This document shows, in pieces, positions 7,765 through 16,466 of a stretch of 46,381 nt of DNA. The notes below the pieces were generated by a model. It was given only the letters and a program-made list of their open reading frames with translations, was not told the DNA's origin and ran no database searches. The DNA lies in contig CALJGK010000006.1 in assembly GCA_938075195.1 (NCBI GenBank), positions 1-46,381 of the forward strand, read 5' to 3'. Positions within the stretch are counted from its first letter, which is position 1; each line of letters opens with the position of its first letter. The translations under genes and the position numbers were made by a program. Origin of the DNA: an uncultured SAR86 cluster bacterium (GTDB lineage Bacteria > Pseudomonadota > Gammaproteobacteria > Magnimaribacterales > Magnimaribacteraceae).

Positions 7765-8763
7765 ATGCAAAATAAACAAGTCTTAATAAACAGTCTTCCG
7801 GAAGGAAAATTAGAAGAAAGTAACTATAAATTAGTCGAGTCAGATATGCCTCAAGTCAAAACAGATGAGGTGTTGGTAAAAACTCTTTCATTTGCAATAA
7901 CTGCAGGAACAAGGGCAGGGCTTCAGGGTAGTGCAAGTTATGCAGGTGCCCCTAAAACAGGCATTGTTATGAACTGCACGGGTATTGGCGAAATTATTGA
8001 AAGTAATGATAGTAATTTTCCTGTTGGTAGAAATGTACTCACTCAAACAGGCTGGCAGGAATATTCAATTCAAAAACCTGAATCACTGACACTGCTCAGA
8101 GAGGCAATAGATCCTTCCCTCTATTTAGGTCCTTTAGGTATTAATGGATTGACGGCTTATTTTGGTTTACTTGATGTAGGACAGCCGCAACCAGGAGAGA
8201 CTGTAATGATTTCAGCAGCGGCCGGATCAGTTGGCCATATGGTCGGACAAATTGCGAAAATTCAAGGCTGTAATGTTGTGGGTGTTTGTGGAAGTGATGA
8301 GAAATGCAAAAGATTGATTGAAGATTTAGGATTTGATGCTGCGGTTAATTATAAAGATGCTAATTTTAGGCAGAATCTCAAAGAAGCTACTCCAAAGGGA
8401 GTAGATGTCTACTTTGATAATACTGGAGGCATGATTTTAGGCTCAGCATTATTTAGATTAAATTCTGGAGGCCGCATAGCTTGTTGTGGAGTTGTTTCGC
8501 AATATGACACAAGCACCCCTGAACCAGGACCAAAAGGAATACCCGGGTTACTGGTAAATAAAAGTATTAGGATGCAAGGATTTCTAGTATTTGATTATGC
8601 CGAAAGGTATGAGGAAGCGACCGATAATTTAATCGGATGGATTGAATCTGGCAAACTAAAAGTCTTAACAGACGAATTGGACGGACTAGATCAAGCTCCC
8701 CAAGGATTTGTAGATTTATTAGCCGGCGGCAATATAGGCACAAGGATAGTAAATATAAAATAA
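7765..8763 (+). CDS. NADP-dependent MDR oxidoreductase (alkenal/curcumin reductase-like)
   Basis: The 332-residue zinc-free medium-chain reductase resembles the PTGR / leukotriene B4 dehydrogenase / CurA group, which reduce alpha,beta-unsaturated ketones and aldehydes with NADPH. It has a GroES-like N-domain; the coenzyme loop A-A-A-G-S-V-G at 151-157 in the Rossmann domain; the L-G-I-N-G-L-T-A-Y-F-G-L segment (124-135) typical of this group; and F-D-N-T-G-G (about 217-222) later. No structural or catalytic zinc cysteine set is present. It starts 26 bases after the TetR gene with no obvious ribosome site and is followed 4 bases later by the acyl-CoA dehydrogenase, so both are probably one unit. 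The substrate is unknown. Confidence 0.85.
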   Translation: MQNKQVLINSLPEGKLEESNYKLVESDMPQVKTDEVLVKTLSFAITAGTRAGLQGSASYAGAPKTGIVMNCTGIGEIIESNDSNFPVGRNVLTQTGWQEYSIQKPESLTLLREAIDPSLYLGPLGINGLTAYFGLLDVGQPQPGETVMISAAAGSVGHMVGQIAKIQGCNVVGVCGSDEKCKRLIEDLGFDAAVNYKDANFRQNLKEATPKGVDVYFDNTGGMILGSALFRLNSGGRIACCGVVSQYDTSTPEPGPKGIPGLLVNKSIRMQGFLVFDYAERYEEATDNLIGWIESGKLKVLTDELDGLDQAPQGFVDLLAGGNIGTRIVNIK

Positions 8764-8767
8764 ATAA

Positions 8768-9964
8768 ATGAATCTAAATTTTTCGGAAGCAGAAGTCTTA
8801 TTTAAAGAAGAGGTTAAAGGCTTCTTAGATTCAGAACTGACAGCCGATCTTGTCAGCGCAGCAAAACATACTTCAGCAGTCTTTACAGAGAAAGATGTTG
8901 CCATGGAGTGGCAATCTAAACTAGTGAAGAAAGGGTGGCTGGTCCCATCTTGGCCTGAAGAATATGGTGGAACAAATTGGACGGAAACACAAAAATATAT
9001 TTTTTCATCTGAGTGTGCAAAAGCAGGAGCACCCAACTTAATACCTATGGGACTAGCAATGATAGGGCCCTTATTATTAGGCCGAGGTACTAAGGAACAA
9101 AAAGATTATTACATACCAAGAATTATTAGCGGAGAAGACTACTGGTGTCAGGGCTATAGCGAACCAGGTGCAGGTTCAGATCTAGCCAGCTTGCAGTGCA
9201 GGGCTGTTAGGCAAGGAGATCAATACATAATTAATGGCACAAAAATTTGGACAACCCATGCTCATCTAGCGAATAAAATATTTTGCTTAGTAAGAACTGA
9301 CAATTCTGGTAAAAAACAGCAAGGCATTACATTCTTAATGTTAGATATGGACCAACCCGGAGTGAAAGTAGAGCCAATTTTAACTATGGCGCAAGATCAT
9401 GATTTTAATCAAGTCGTTTTTACTGATGCTATAGCTAATGTGAAGGACCGGATAGGAGAGGAAAATGATGGATGGTCTGTAGCAAAATATTTATTAGAAT
9501 TTGAGAGAAGTGGTGGCGTAGGAGGTTCAAAAAGTCTATCTGATATAGAATTTATAAGAAGGTTAATTGATAAAATCGCTCTTACTCATAATGATAAAAA
9601 TTTTATTAATCCCTGCTTGGTTAAGGTGGCTGAATTGGAAATTAAGGCCCAAGCTATTCAATATACTTCCTTAAGAATTTTAAGCTCAATAAGAGAGGGC
9701 GATAGCCCAGGCCCTGAATCTTCAATGATGAAAACTTTGGCAACTGATCTTGAACAAGAAATTTCTGAGTTAACCCTTGATGTGATTGGTTATTATGGTA
9801 TTCCGTTTCAAGATACAAGCTTCGGAACCAATGAATCGGCTATTGGAGATGAAACTTTTAGATCTATTGCTGGTAAATATCAAAATTTGAGAGCGACCAC
9901 CATCTACGGAGGGAGCAATGAAATTCAAAGAAATATTATGGCTAAAGCTGTTCTTGGGCTTTAA
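8768..9964 (+). CDS. Acyl-CoA dehydrogenase
   Basis: The 398-residue FAD enzyme introduces a 2,3-double bond into an acyl-CoA thioester. Family signatures are clear: W-P-E-E-Y-G-G at 62-68, Y-S-E-P-G-A-G-S-D-L at 130-139, N-G-T-K-I-W-T at 156-162, and the C-terminal Y-G-G-S-N-E-I-Q-R at 380-388. The length is normal. The E-P-G-A-G-S-D form and long middle loops resemble the FadE-type actinobacterial and marine enzymes that act on branched or ring-bearing acyl-CoAs, but this is an impression, not an assignment. With the adjacent reductase and the downstream thiolase it supplies pieces of a beta-oxidation-type route; no enoyl-CoA hydratase or CoA ligase is in the window. Confidence 0.92.
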   Translation: MNLNFSEAEVLFKEEVKGFLDSELTADLVSAAKHTSAVFTEKDVAMEWQSKLVKKGWLVPSWPEEYGGTNWTETQKYIFSSECAKAGAPNLIPMGLAMIGPLLLGRGTKEQKDYYIPRIISGEDYWCQGYSEPGAGSDLASLQCRAVRQGDQYIINGTKIWTTHAHLANKIFCLVRTDNSGKKQQGITFLMLDMDQPGVKVEPILTMAQDHDFNQVVFTDAIANVKDRIGEENDGWSVAKYLLEFERSGGVGGSKSLSDIEFIRRLIDKIALTHNDKNFINPCLVKVAELEIKAQAIQYTSLRILSSIREGDSPGPESSMMKTLATDLEQEISELTLDVIGYYGIPFQDTSFGTNESAIGDETFRSIAGKYQNLRATTIYGGSNEIQRNIMAKAVLGL

Positions 9965-10038
9965 TTAGAACAATCACCTCATTCATATTTCTTTATTTCT
10001 AACATATGGTCTTGTCAGAACAATGACATTTTTTCTCC

Positions 10039-10067
10039 TTTAGACATCTTTGATTATTACCTATACT
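10039..10067 (+). promoter_or_regulatory. Candidate promoter for the DUF3604-MBL gene pair
   Basis: TTTAGA (10039-10044, 4/6) and TATACT (10062-10067, 5/6) are separated by 17 bases in the 121-base gap before the DUF3604 gene. A strong ribosome site GGGGAG (10074-10079) lies 6 bases before the ATG. Confidence 0.45.
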
Positions 10068-10085
10068 TTATTTGGGGAGTGAATA

Positions 10086-12053
10086 ATGAAAAAACAAAAT
10101 ATCATGTTGGTATCTTTTCTTTTGATGATGGGTGCCTGTTCCGAAACGTATGAACCGAAAGAAGTAAATAATTTGTCTGCTCTGGAAGATCAAAAAAGTA
10201 CGATCCAGTACAAACCAGAACCAAATCCAGATAGAAATGCTTATTTTGGTGATCTACATGTTCATACTTCTAATTCTTTTGATGCTTATACTTTTGGCAC
10301 GATAGCCTCTCCATCTGATGCGTATAGATTTGCTCAAGGTGAGGCCATCCCTCATCCAACTGGTTATGAAATACAACTTAAAAAGCCACTAGATTTTTAT
10401 GCCGTTACAGATCATGCTTTTTTTATGGGGATCATAAAAGAAGCTGCTGATACTAGCTCGGAGTTTTCAAAATATGATTTTTCTGAACCAATACATGACT
10501 TAAACAAGACAGTAAGCAAGAGTATTTTTTCAATTTTAAAAAGATCAACTCTTTTTAGAGCCTTTGCTAGAGCGGTAAATGACAGTTATCAGGAGGGCAG
10601 TTTAGACAGGAATCTTGTAGACAAAGTTGCTAACTCTACATGGCAAAAAACTATAAAAGCAGCAGATGATGCTTACAAACCTGGAATCTTTACAACGTTT
10701 GCTGGTTACGAATTTACATCTAGTGTTGATCTATATGATAGATATCTTCATAGGAACGTCATCTTTAAAGATACCAAAAATTTACCAGATAGAATTTTTT
10801 CAAGACTGGATAGTCAAGATCCAGAAAAATTATGGAATTGGATGGATATGCGAAGAGAAGAAGGTACAGAAAGTTTGGCTATTCCTCATAATTCAAATAT
10901 CTCTGGCGGTGCTGCTTTTTCCATGACTGATTACAATGGTGGGCCAATAGATGAAGCTTATGTAAATAAAAGATTGCGCAATGAACCTTTGGTTGAAATA
11001 ACTCAAGCTAAAGGAACTTCTGAGACTCATCCATTTCTATCTAAAAATGATGAGTGGGCTGCTTTTGAGGCCCCTATGAACCATCCGGGAGAAAAGATTT
11101 TAAGTAACTTAAATGGGAGTTATGTAAGGGATGCTTACTTGAGAGGACTGACTCTCTCAGAGCAGGGGATATCTAATCCCTTCAAATTTGGGATTATAGG
11201 ATCTAGTGATACTCACGTAGGAGGCGGTTCTTTCGACGAAGAAACTCACTTTTCTAAGATTGGACTTTTAGATGGAGAGCCATATCTAAGAGGTTCAGTT
11301 CCTTTTAGAGGGTTGTATGGATTTATATCAAAGACTTTTAGACCCCAAACAGTAAGTGAAATAGGAGGTGAGAGTTACCTAAATGTTGGAACACGTCTCA
11401 TTAGATTTGGATCTTCAGGGCTTGCAGGAGTATGGGCTGAAGAAAACTCTCGAGAGTCAATTTATGACGCATTTCGACGCAAAGAAACTTTTGGCACTAG
11501 CGGACCTAGAATTAAAGTTCGTTTTTTTGCAGGTTACAATTTTGAGAATTCAACATTAGCTGATCCTGATCTTATTCAGAAAGCCTATTCTAAAAATATT
11601 CCTATGGGGGGAGATATAATTCAAGAAAGAGGTAAAAGCCCCAAGTTTCTTGTCTGGGCTATTTCAGACCCACTTGGAGCACCACTGCAAAGAGTTCAAA
11701 TAATCAAAGGATGGATAGACAAAGGAGAACAGCAAGAGAAAGTATATGATGTGGCTTGTTCTGACGGCCAGAGTGTTAATTCTCAAACCGATCGATGTCC
11801 CGATAACGGCGCTACGGTTAATATTGATGACTGTTCGATCAGTCGTGAAAAGGGTAACCCAGAAATCAAGACATTTTGGCAAGATCCAGAGTTTATTAAT
11901 GGTCAAGAAGCTTTTTATTATGCACGTGTTCTTGAGAACCCTACTTGCAGATGGTCAACTTGGGATGCTATCCGAGATAAAGAGAAGCCAAGATCAGATA
12001 TACCGGTGACAATTCAGGAAAGAGCCTGGTCCTCTCCTATTTGGTACAATTAA
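10086..12053 (+). CDS. DUF3604 family lipoprotein
   Basis: The 655-residue protein has a lipoprotein signal: M-K-K, a hydrophobic stretch, and lipobox M-G-A-C with Cys18 as the lipid site, so it should sit at the outer or inner membrane facing the periplasm. The body is DUF3604: Y-F-G-D-L-H-V-H-T-S near 53-62 (His58 and His60 as likely metal ligands), F-Y-A-V-T-D-H-A near 117-124, and S-S-D-T-H-V-G-G-G further on. These histidine/aspartate motifs resemble PHP-type metal hydrolases. The biochemical role is not established. Cysteines cluster in the C-terminal third (V-A-C-S-D, R-C-P-D, D-D-C-S), perhaps forming disulfides outside the cytoplasm. It is followed 3 bases later by an exported MBL hydrolase, suggesting joint action on an external substrate. 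Confidence 0.85.
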   Translation: MKKQNIMLVSFLLMMGACSETYEPKEVNNLSALEDQKSTIQYKPEPNPDRNAYFGDLHVHTSNSFDAYTFGTIASPSDAYRFAQGEAIPHPTGYEIQLKKPLDFYAVTDHAFFMGIIKEAADTSSEFSKYDFSEPIHDLNKTVSKSIFSILKRSTLFRAFARAVNDSYQEGSLDRNLVDKVANSTWQKTIKAADDAYKPGIFTTFAGYEFTSSVDLYDRYLHRNVIFKDTKNLPDRIFSRLDSQDPEKLWNWMDMRREEGTESLAIPHNSNISGGAAFSMTDYNGGPIDEAYVNKRLRNEPLVEITQAKGTSETHPFLSKNDEWAAFEAPMNHPGEKILSNLNGSYVRDAYLRGLTLSEQGISNPFKFGIIGSSDTHVGGGSFDEETHFSKIGLLDGEPYLRGSVPFRGLYGFISKTFRPQTVSEIGGESYLNVGTRLIRFGSSGLAGVWAEENSRESIYDAFRRKETFGTSGPRIKVRFFAGYNFENSTLADPDLIQKAYSKNIPMGGDIIQERGKSPKFLVWAISDPLGAPLQRVQIIKGWIDKGEQQEKVYDVACSDGQSVNSQTDRCPDNGATVNIDDCSISREKGNPEIKTFWQDPEFINGQEAFYYARVLENPTCRWSTWDAIRDKEKPRSDIPVTIQERAWSSPIWYN

Positions 12054-12056
12054 TAA

Positions 12057-13115
12057 ATGAAACTTATACTCAAATGCTCCCTTGTCGCAATTATTCTTGG
12101 GATCACTTCATTTGTCATTATTCAAGTTCCCTCAGTTCAAGATCGTATCATGTCTTTAGTTGTCTCAGGAATGTTTAATGCTTCTGATAATTTACCTAAA
12201 GAAGATGCCTTAAGTGTTGCTGTTTGTGGTTCGAGATCTCCTATACCCAGTCCAGGAAGAGCTGAAACTTGTATGCTAGTTAAGGCCGGTGAAGATATGT
12301 TTGTTGTCGATATCGGAGATGGAAGCGCCTCTAATTTACAAAGCTGGAATATAAATTTTGGTGACATTAATGCAGTTCTCTTAACCCATCTTCATTCAGA
12401 TCATATTTCTGATCTTCCAAATTTGCATCAAGGTGCTTGGATAATGGCAGGCAGAAAAGATAAATTAAAGGTTTTCGGTCCTGAAGGAGTAGAGCGAGTG
12501 ACAAAGGGGATCGAAATGGCTTATGGACCAGATTATGGTTTTAGACATGAACATCATGGAGATGACATAGCCCCCAAAATATATGCTGGTTTTAATACCC
12601 AAACGATTGATTTAAATAATCCTATAATTGTAGATACTGGAGATCTTAAGATAACAGCTTTTAAGGTCATTCATGAGCCTATTGAGCCCTCTCTTGGTTT
12701 CAAGTTCGAATACAAAGGCAGGTCCTTAGTAATCACAGGAGACACGTCCTATGCACAAAGCGTTATAGACAACTCTATGAATGTTGATGTTCTTTTTCAT
12801 GAAGCTCAAGCTAATCATATGGTCGAGGTTATTGAAAATTTCTCTAAAGAAAATGGAGCTATGTTGCGAGCAAAGGTCATGGCCGATATAAAGACTTATC
12901 ACACAACATTAATTGAAGCTGCAGAGATAGCTAATACAGCTCAAGTAAAACAATTAGTGTTTTATCATTTAACTCCAGCTCCCAGGAATTACCTCACTGA
13001 GCTTATCTTTATAAGAGGAGTCGATGAAATACGTAAAGATTGGATCTTGGCAGAAGATGGGACACTAGTGGTTTTACCCGTCGATTCTGAAGATATTATC
13101 TTCACAAATATGTAG
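12057..13115 (+). CDS. Exported MBL-fold metallohydrolase (RNase Z/arylsulfatase-like)
   Basis: The 352-residue protein has an N-terminal signal or anchor helix (residues about 4-24). A metallo-beta-lactamase domain follows, with a S-P-I-P-S-P-G-R-A-E opening loop (61-70), the metal motif T-H-L-H-S-D-H (110-116; His111, His113, Asp115, His116), and I-T-G-D-T-S-Y further on carrying the bridging aspartate. A final F-Y-H-L-T-P region fits the last metal-binding histidine. The loop type resembles RNase Z-like and MBL arylsulfatase proteins, but export rules out an RNase Z job. Hydrolysis of an ester or sulfate ester outside the cytoplasm is inference. The gene begins 3 bases after the DUF3604 stop and ends before a 93-base gap. 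Confidence 0.85.
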   Translation: MKLILKCSLVAIILGITSFVIIQVPSVQDRIMSLVVSGMFNASDNLPKEDALSVAVCGSRSPIPSPGRAETCMLVKAGEDMFVVDIGDGSASNLQSWNINFGDINAVLLTHLHSDHISDLPNLHQGAWIMAGRKDKLKVFGPEGVERVTKGIEMAYGPDYGFRHEHHGDDIAPKIYAGFNTQTIDLNNPIIVDTGDLKITAFKVIHEPIEPSLGFKFEYKGRSLVITGDTSYAQSVIDNSMNVDVLFHEAQANHMVEVIENFSKENGAMLRAKVMADIKTYHTTLIEAAEIANTAQVKQLVFYHLTPAPRNYLTELIFIRGVDEIRKDWILAEDGTLVVLPVDSEDIIFTNM

Positions 13116-13208
13116 TTTTTTGTCTATAAATTAACTTGCTTAATAATTGACAGTGACCTAACATTTCAGGCCCGAATTTATTAAAAATTCATATAAAAAG
13201 GAGAATAT

Positions 13209-14402
13209 ATGCGTAATGCAGTAATAGTTGATAGTGTAAGAACAGGCCTAGCGAAATCTTTCCGCGGTGGGTTCAATAACACTCGTGCAGATAACATGAC
13301 AGCTCATGTAGTAAATGCACTTTTAGAAAGAAATCCTAAAGTTGATGCTTCTATGGTTGAAGATATTATTTTAGGTTGTGGTAATCCAGAAGGAGCTCAA
13401 GGTCATAACATTGCAAGAAATGTTGCTGTACTTTCAAATCTTCCGATTGAAACAGGTGGAGTCACCATCAATCGTTATTGCTCTTCAGGCCTGAATTCTA
13501 TCGCCATGGCAGCAACTCAAATTCAAAGTGGATTTTACGATTGCATTATTGCTGGAGGAGTTGAATCAATAAGCACTTCGCAAGGTCACACAAACATGCA
13601 TATGTATGTTAATGACAAACTCGCAGAAGAAGCACCTGGTATTTATCATGCTATGGGTACTACAGCAGAAGCTGTCGCTGATAGATACAATGTTTCACGA
13701 GAAGCTCAAGATGAATATGCGTTATCTAGTCAACAAAGATGTGCAGCTGCTCAAGATGCTGGACTTTATGATGATGAGATTATTCCTATGGACACAAAGA
13801 TGATCCTTAAGAATAAAGAAACTGGTGCAGAAAAAGAAGTTGATGTCACAGTTGCAGGAGATGATTGCAATAGGCCAGAAACAACTTTAGATGGTCTTTC
13901 TAGTCTTAATCCAGTATTTAACCCTGAGGGTGGTTCTGTAACAGCCGGTAACTCTTCGCAACTATCAGACGGTGCTTCCGTTACTCTAATCATGAGCGAA
14001 GAAAAAGCTAATGAGCTAGGACTTAAGCCTTTAGCTTATTTCAGAGGATTTACTACTGTAGGATGTCAGCCTGATGAGATGGGCATAGGTCCAGTCTTTT
14101 CAATTCCAAAATTACTAGAATCAGCCGGCCTAACAGTCGATGATATTGATCTTTGGGAATTGAATGAAGCTTTTGCTTCTCAAGTTGTCTATATAAGAGA
14201 TAAACTAGGTCTTCCATCTGATAAATTAAATGTAAATGGCGGTTCGATAGCAATCGGACATCCATTTGGAATGACAGGTTCAAGGCAAGTAGGTCACTTA
14301 ACCAGAGAGCTTAGACGTAGTGGCGGTAAATATGGAATAGTTACCATGTGCGTTGGTGGTGGAATGGGAGCTACTGGCTTATTTGAGTCTATCCCTGAGT
14401 AA
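13209..14402 (+). CDS. Thiolase (acetyl-CoA acetyltransferase family)
   Basis: The 397-residue thiolase has all three catalytic elements: nucleophile Cys91 in N-R-Y-C-S-S-G, His351 in G-H-P-F-G-M-T-G, and Cys381 in C-V-G-G-G-M-G. It catalyses reversible cleavage of a 3-ketoacyl-CoA, or condensation of two acetyl-CoA. The sequence does not decide between a degradative and biosynthetic role. A good ribosome site AAGGAGA (13198-13204) precedes the ATG. In the 93-base gap upstream a TTGACA (13147-13152) lacks a matching -10 box, and a short dyad GAATTT-N5-AAATTC (13174-13190) may be regulatory. It lies where nusB and the rib genes sit upstream of thiL in many relatives. Confidence 0.93.
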   Translation: MRNAVIVDSVRTGLAKSFRGGFNNTRADNMTAHVVNALLERNPKVDASMVEDIILGCGNPEGAQGHNIARNVAVLSNLPIETGGVTINRYCSSGLNSIAMAATQIQSGFYDCIIAGGVESISTSQGHTNMHMYVNDKLAEEAPGIYHAMGTTAEAVADRYNVSREAQDEYALSSQQRCAAAQDAGLYDDEIIPMDTKMILKNKETGAEKEVDVTVAGDDCNRPETTLDGLSSLNPVFNPEGGSVTAGNSSQLSDGASVTLIMSEEKANELGLKPLAYFRGFTTVGCQPDEMGIGPVFSIPKLLESAGLTVDDIDLWELNEAFASQVVYIRDKLGLPSDKLNVNGGSIAIGHPFGMTGSRQVGHLTRELRRSGGKYGIVTMCVGGGMGATGLFESIPE

Positions 14403-14427
14403 TAAAAGATTGTCTAAGGAAAAAACC

Positions 14428-15357
14428 TTGGACGAACATTTATTAATTCAAAAATACTTTTCTAACATTGGCTCGGCCTTCTTGGCCGAGCACAATGTAG
14501 AAGTTTCAATTGGTGATGATGCTTCAGTCATTTCATCTAATAAAAATGATCATTTAGTTAATTCCTTAGATACCTCTATAGAAGGTGTTCATTTTTTAAA
14601 GACTATGTCGGCAAGTGATATTGCCTACAGATCATGTGTAGTAGCTCTAAGCGATATAGCTGCTTCTGGTGCTCATCCGGCTTGGTATTCTTTAGCTCTA
14701 ACTTTACCGGATGCAAACGAAGCTTGGATAAGGGATTTTTCTATAGGGTTAAGTAAATTTTCTGATGAATATCGGATTCCTCTCATTGGGGGAGATACTA
14801 CAAAAGGGACGCTTTCAATAACTGTTCAAGTGATGGGAACTGTTGAAGCAGGGAAATCTATTCTGAGATCAAATGCAAAAGAAGACCAATTAGTACTAGT
14901 AAGCGGTGAAATTGGTAGGGCTTATTTAGGTTTAAAAGAATTAGAAAATAATACTATGTTGAATAAAGAAAATATTGATTCCTATCTTTGCCCTAAGGCA
15001 AGAATTGATCTTGGATTAGAATTAAATAGTCTAGCTAGTGCGGCCATAGATATTTCAGATGGTTTACTGCAAGATCTAAATTTAATATGCATTTCTAGTG
15101 AAGTAGGTGCAGATGTTTACTTTGAAAAAATTCCGACTCCTGTTTCTGATAAGACTATTGAGATTGTTAATTCGGGCGATGATTATGAACTGTGTTTTAC
15201 TGCGGACAAATCTAACCTTGATAAGATATTAACGATTGGTAAAGAACTGAATATTCCAATTACACAAATCGGCACTACTAACTCTTCTAGAGAATTAGTT
15301 TTATATAATGAATCAAATGAGAAAATAGACTTTAACTCTGGATATCAACATTTCTAA
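14428..15357 (+). CDS. thiL: Thiamine-monophosphate kinase
   Basis: ThiL phosphorylates thiamine monophosphate to the active diphosphate cofactor with ATP. Motifs include S-I-G-D-D-A-S at 27-33 (Mg-ATP site), L-D-T-S-I-E-G-V-H-F (47-56), A-L-S-D-I-A-A-S-G-A-H-P-A-W, I-G-G-D-T-T-K-G, and D-I-S-D-G-L-L-Q-D-L later. A longer reading frame opens inside the thiolase gene, but homology begins at about residue 5 of the form given here. I choose the TTG at 14428 because AAGGA (14416-14420) lies 7 bases before it, giving 309 residues, close to the usual length. It is followed 2 bases later by pgpA, the usual neighbour in gammaproteobacteria. A long hairpin lies just after the start codon. Confidence 0.9.
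   Translation: MDEHLLIQKYFSNIGSAFLAEHNVEVSIGDDASVISSNKNDHLVNSLDTSIEGVHFLKTMSASDIAYRSCVVALSDIAASGAHPAWYSLALTLPDANEAWIRDFSIGLSKFSDEYRIPLIGGDTTKGTLSITVQVMGTVEAGKSILRSNAKEDQLVLVSGEIGRAYLGLKELENNTMLNKENIDSYLCPKARIDLGLELNSLASAAIDISDGLLQDLNLICISSEVGADVYFEKIPTPVSDKTIEIVNSGDDYELCFTADKSNLDKILTIGKELNIPITQIGTTNSSRELVLYNESNEKIDFNSGYQHF
14465..14498 (+). repeat. Strong inverted repeat inside the start of thiL
   Basis: Left arm ACATTGGCTCGGCC (14465-14478), loop TTCTT, right arm GGCCGAGC (14484-14491), one bulged A, then CAATGT (14493-14498). This gives 14 pairs with a single bulge. The GC-rich core stands out in AT-rich DNA. No T-run follows, so it is not an intrinsic terminator. It lies 37 bases after the thiL start codon and is read as protein. 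Confidence 0.8.
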
Positions 15358-15359
15358 AT

Positions 15360-15836
15360 ATGAATCTTAAAAATCCACTTTCTTGGATTTCACTAGGACT
15401 AGGTTCTGGGTTATCTCCCATCGCCCCAGGCACTGTTGGCAGTTTATTCGCTCTTCTTATCTATTATTTCTTTATTGAAAGTCTTTTAGTTTCTTGGATT
15501 TATAGTGCTTCTTTTCTTCTATTCATTCTGTTCTCTTTTTTTGTTGGTTTATATATCTATCCAAGGACTGTTGAGGCGGAGAATGATCCTGGTAGTTTTG
15601 TATGGGATGAATTTGTAGGTATGTGGATTGCATGTATTCCTCTTCCTTTTCTTAATACCGGGATAGTCTGGCTATTTTTGGCATTCCTTATCTTTAGAGT
15701 TTTTGACATTTGGAAACCATTTGGAATAAAACTTTTAGATAAAAAACATGGCGCATTTTATGTAATGATAGATGATGTGTTAGCAGGTTTTTTTGCAGCT
15801 ATAGCACTTATTTTCTTATCTTTAATTTTTAGCTGA
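15360..15836 (+). CDS. pgpA: Phosphatidylglycerophosphatase A
   Basis: The 158-residue inner-membrane enzyme removes the phosphate from phosphatidylglycerol phosphate in phospholipid synthesis. PgpA motifs are present: G-S-G-L-S-P-I-A-P-G-T-V-G-S near 15-28 and D-P-G-S-F-V-W-D-E-F-V-G-M-W near 76-89, the latter with acidic residues typical of the active site. Hydrophobic helices occur at about 28-45, 45-65, 88-110 and 140-157. It starts 2 bases after thiL, the standard arrangement. The C-terminal helix ends at the stop, and 39 bases later ribA begins. Confidence 0.92.
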   Translation: MNLKNPLSWISLGLGSGLSPIAPGTVGSLFALLIYYFFIESLLVSWIYSASFLLFILFSFFVGLYIYPRTVEAENDPGSFVWDEFVGMWIACIPLPFLNTGIVWLFLAFLIFRVFDIWKPFGIKLLDKKHGAFYVMIDDVLAGFFAAIALIFLSLIFS

Positions 15837-15860
15837 AATTTAACTTTTCTGAAGTAGAAT
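15833..15860 (+). promoter_or_regulatory. Weak candidate promoter for ribA
   Basis: CTGAAA (15833-15838, 4/6) and TAGAAT (15855-15860, 5/6 of the -10 box) are 16 bases apart, directly before ribA. The -10 is better than the -35, and the gene may simply be read from upstream. Confidence 0.28.
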
Positions 15861-15875
15861 ACGCATCTTAAATTT

Positions 15876-16466
15876 ATGGCAATTCAAAAAAAAGCTAAAG
15901 CAAAACTCCCTACACCTTGGGCTGACTTCTCTGTCATAGGATTTGAAGATGAGGAAAAAGGTGAAGAACATTTACTAATATACCTTGGAGATCTCGCTAA
16001 CGAATCTCTTCTAAGAATACACTCTCAGTGTCTTACCGGTGATGCTTTATTCAGCTTGAGATGCGACTGTGGTCCACAATTGGCGATGGCCTTAGAGCGC
16101 ATAGCTTCAGAGGGAAGGGGAATTGTTATTTACATGGCTCAAGAAGGCAGAGGGATTGGTCTTGTTAACAAAATTAGAGCCTATGAACTTCAAGATGAAG
16201 GACTTAACACTGTAGAGGCAAATGAAAAACTTGGCTTTGCAGCAGATGAAAGGGATTATTCCTATTGCAAAGAGATGTTGTCTTCGGTGGGAGTTTCATC
16301 CGTTCGTTTAATGACAAATAATCCTGCCAAGATAAAAGGTTTAGAAGATGCTGGTATTCAAGTTTCTGAGAGAATAGCGATAGAAACTCTACCTACAAAA
16401 GAGAATAAGAGTTATCTTGAGGTTAAGTCGAAGCAAATGGGACACATGTTAAAAGGATCAGACTAA
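15876..16466 (+). CDS. ribA: GTP cyclohydrolase II (riboflavin biosynthesis)
   Basis: RibA opens the imidazole ring of GTP, the first step to riboflavin. The 196-residue protein has the zinc-binding set Cys52, Cys63 and Cys65 (H-S-Q-C, R-C-D-C), the G-R-G-I loop in A-Q-E-G-R-G-I-G-L, and the conserved L-M-T-N-N-P-x-K ending, all as in the stand-alone Escherichia coli type. It is not fused to a DHBP synthase domain. Upstream are pgpA and thiL. Downstream it meets dxs tail to tail, with stop codons overlapping by 9 bases. A T-run right after its stop, preceded by a weak 4-pair stem (ACTA/TAGT), lies within the end of dxs and might end its transcript. Confidence 0.95.
   Translation: MAIQKKAKAKLPTPWADFSVIGFEDEEKGEEHLLIYLGDLANESLLRIHSQCLTGDALFSLRCDCGPQLAMALERIASEGRGIVIYMAQEGRGIGLVNKIRAYELQDEGLNTVEANEKLGFAADERDYSYCKEMLSSVGVSSVRLMTNNPAKIKGLEDAGIQVSERIAIETLPTKENKSYLEVKSKQMGHMLKGSD

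Noticed and set aside
10013-10028. Small dyad TGTCA-N6-TGACA before the DUF3604 gene
   Set aside because: Only five bases per arm and not placed over the promoter; too likely by chance.
13147-13152. TTGACA before the thiolase gene as a promoter
   Set aside because: No -10 box at 15-19 bases; kept only as a note in the thiolase entry.
14353-14427. Longer thiL start inside the thiolase gene
   Set aside because: The added residues are an out-of-frame reading of the conserved thiolase C-terminus; a TTG with a good ribosome site at 14428 fits the family.
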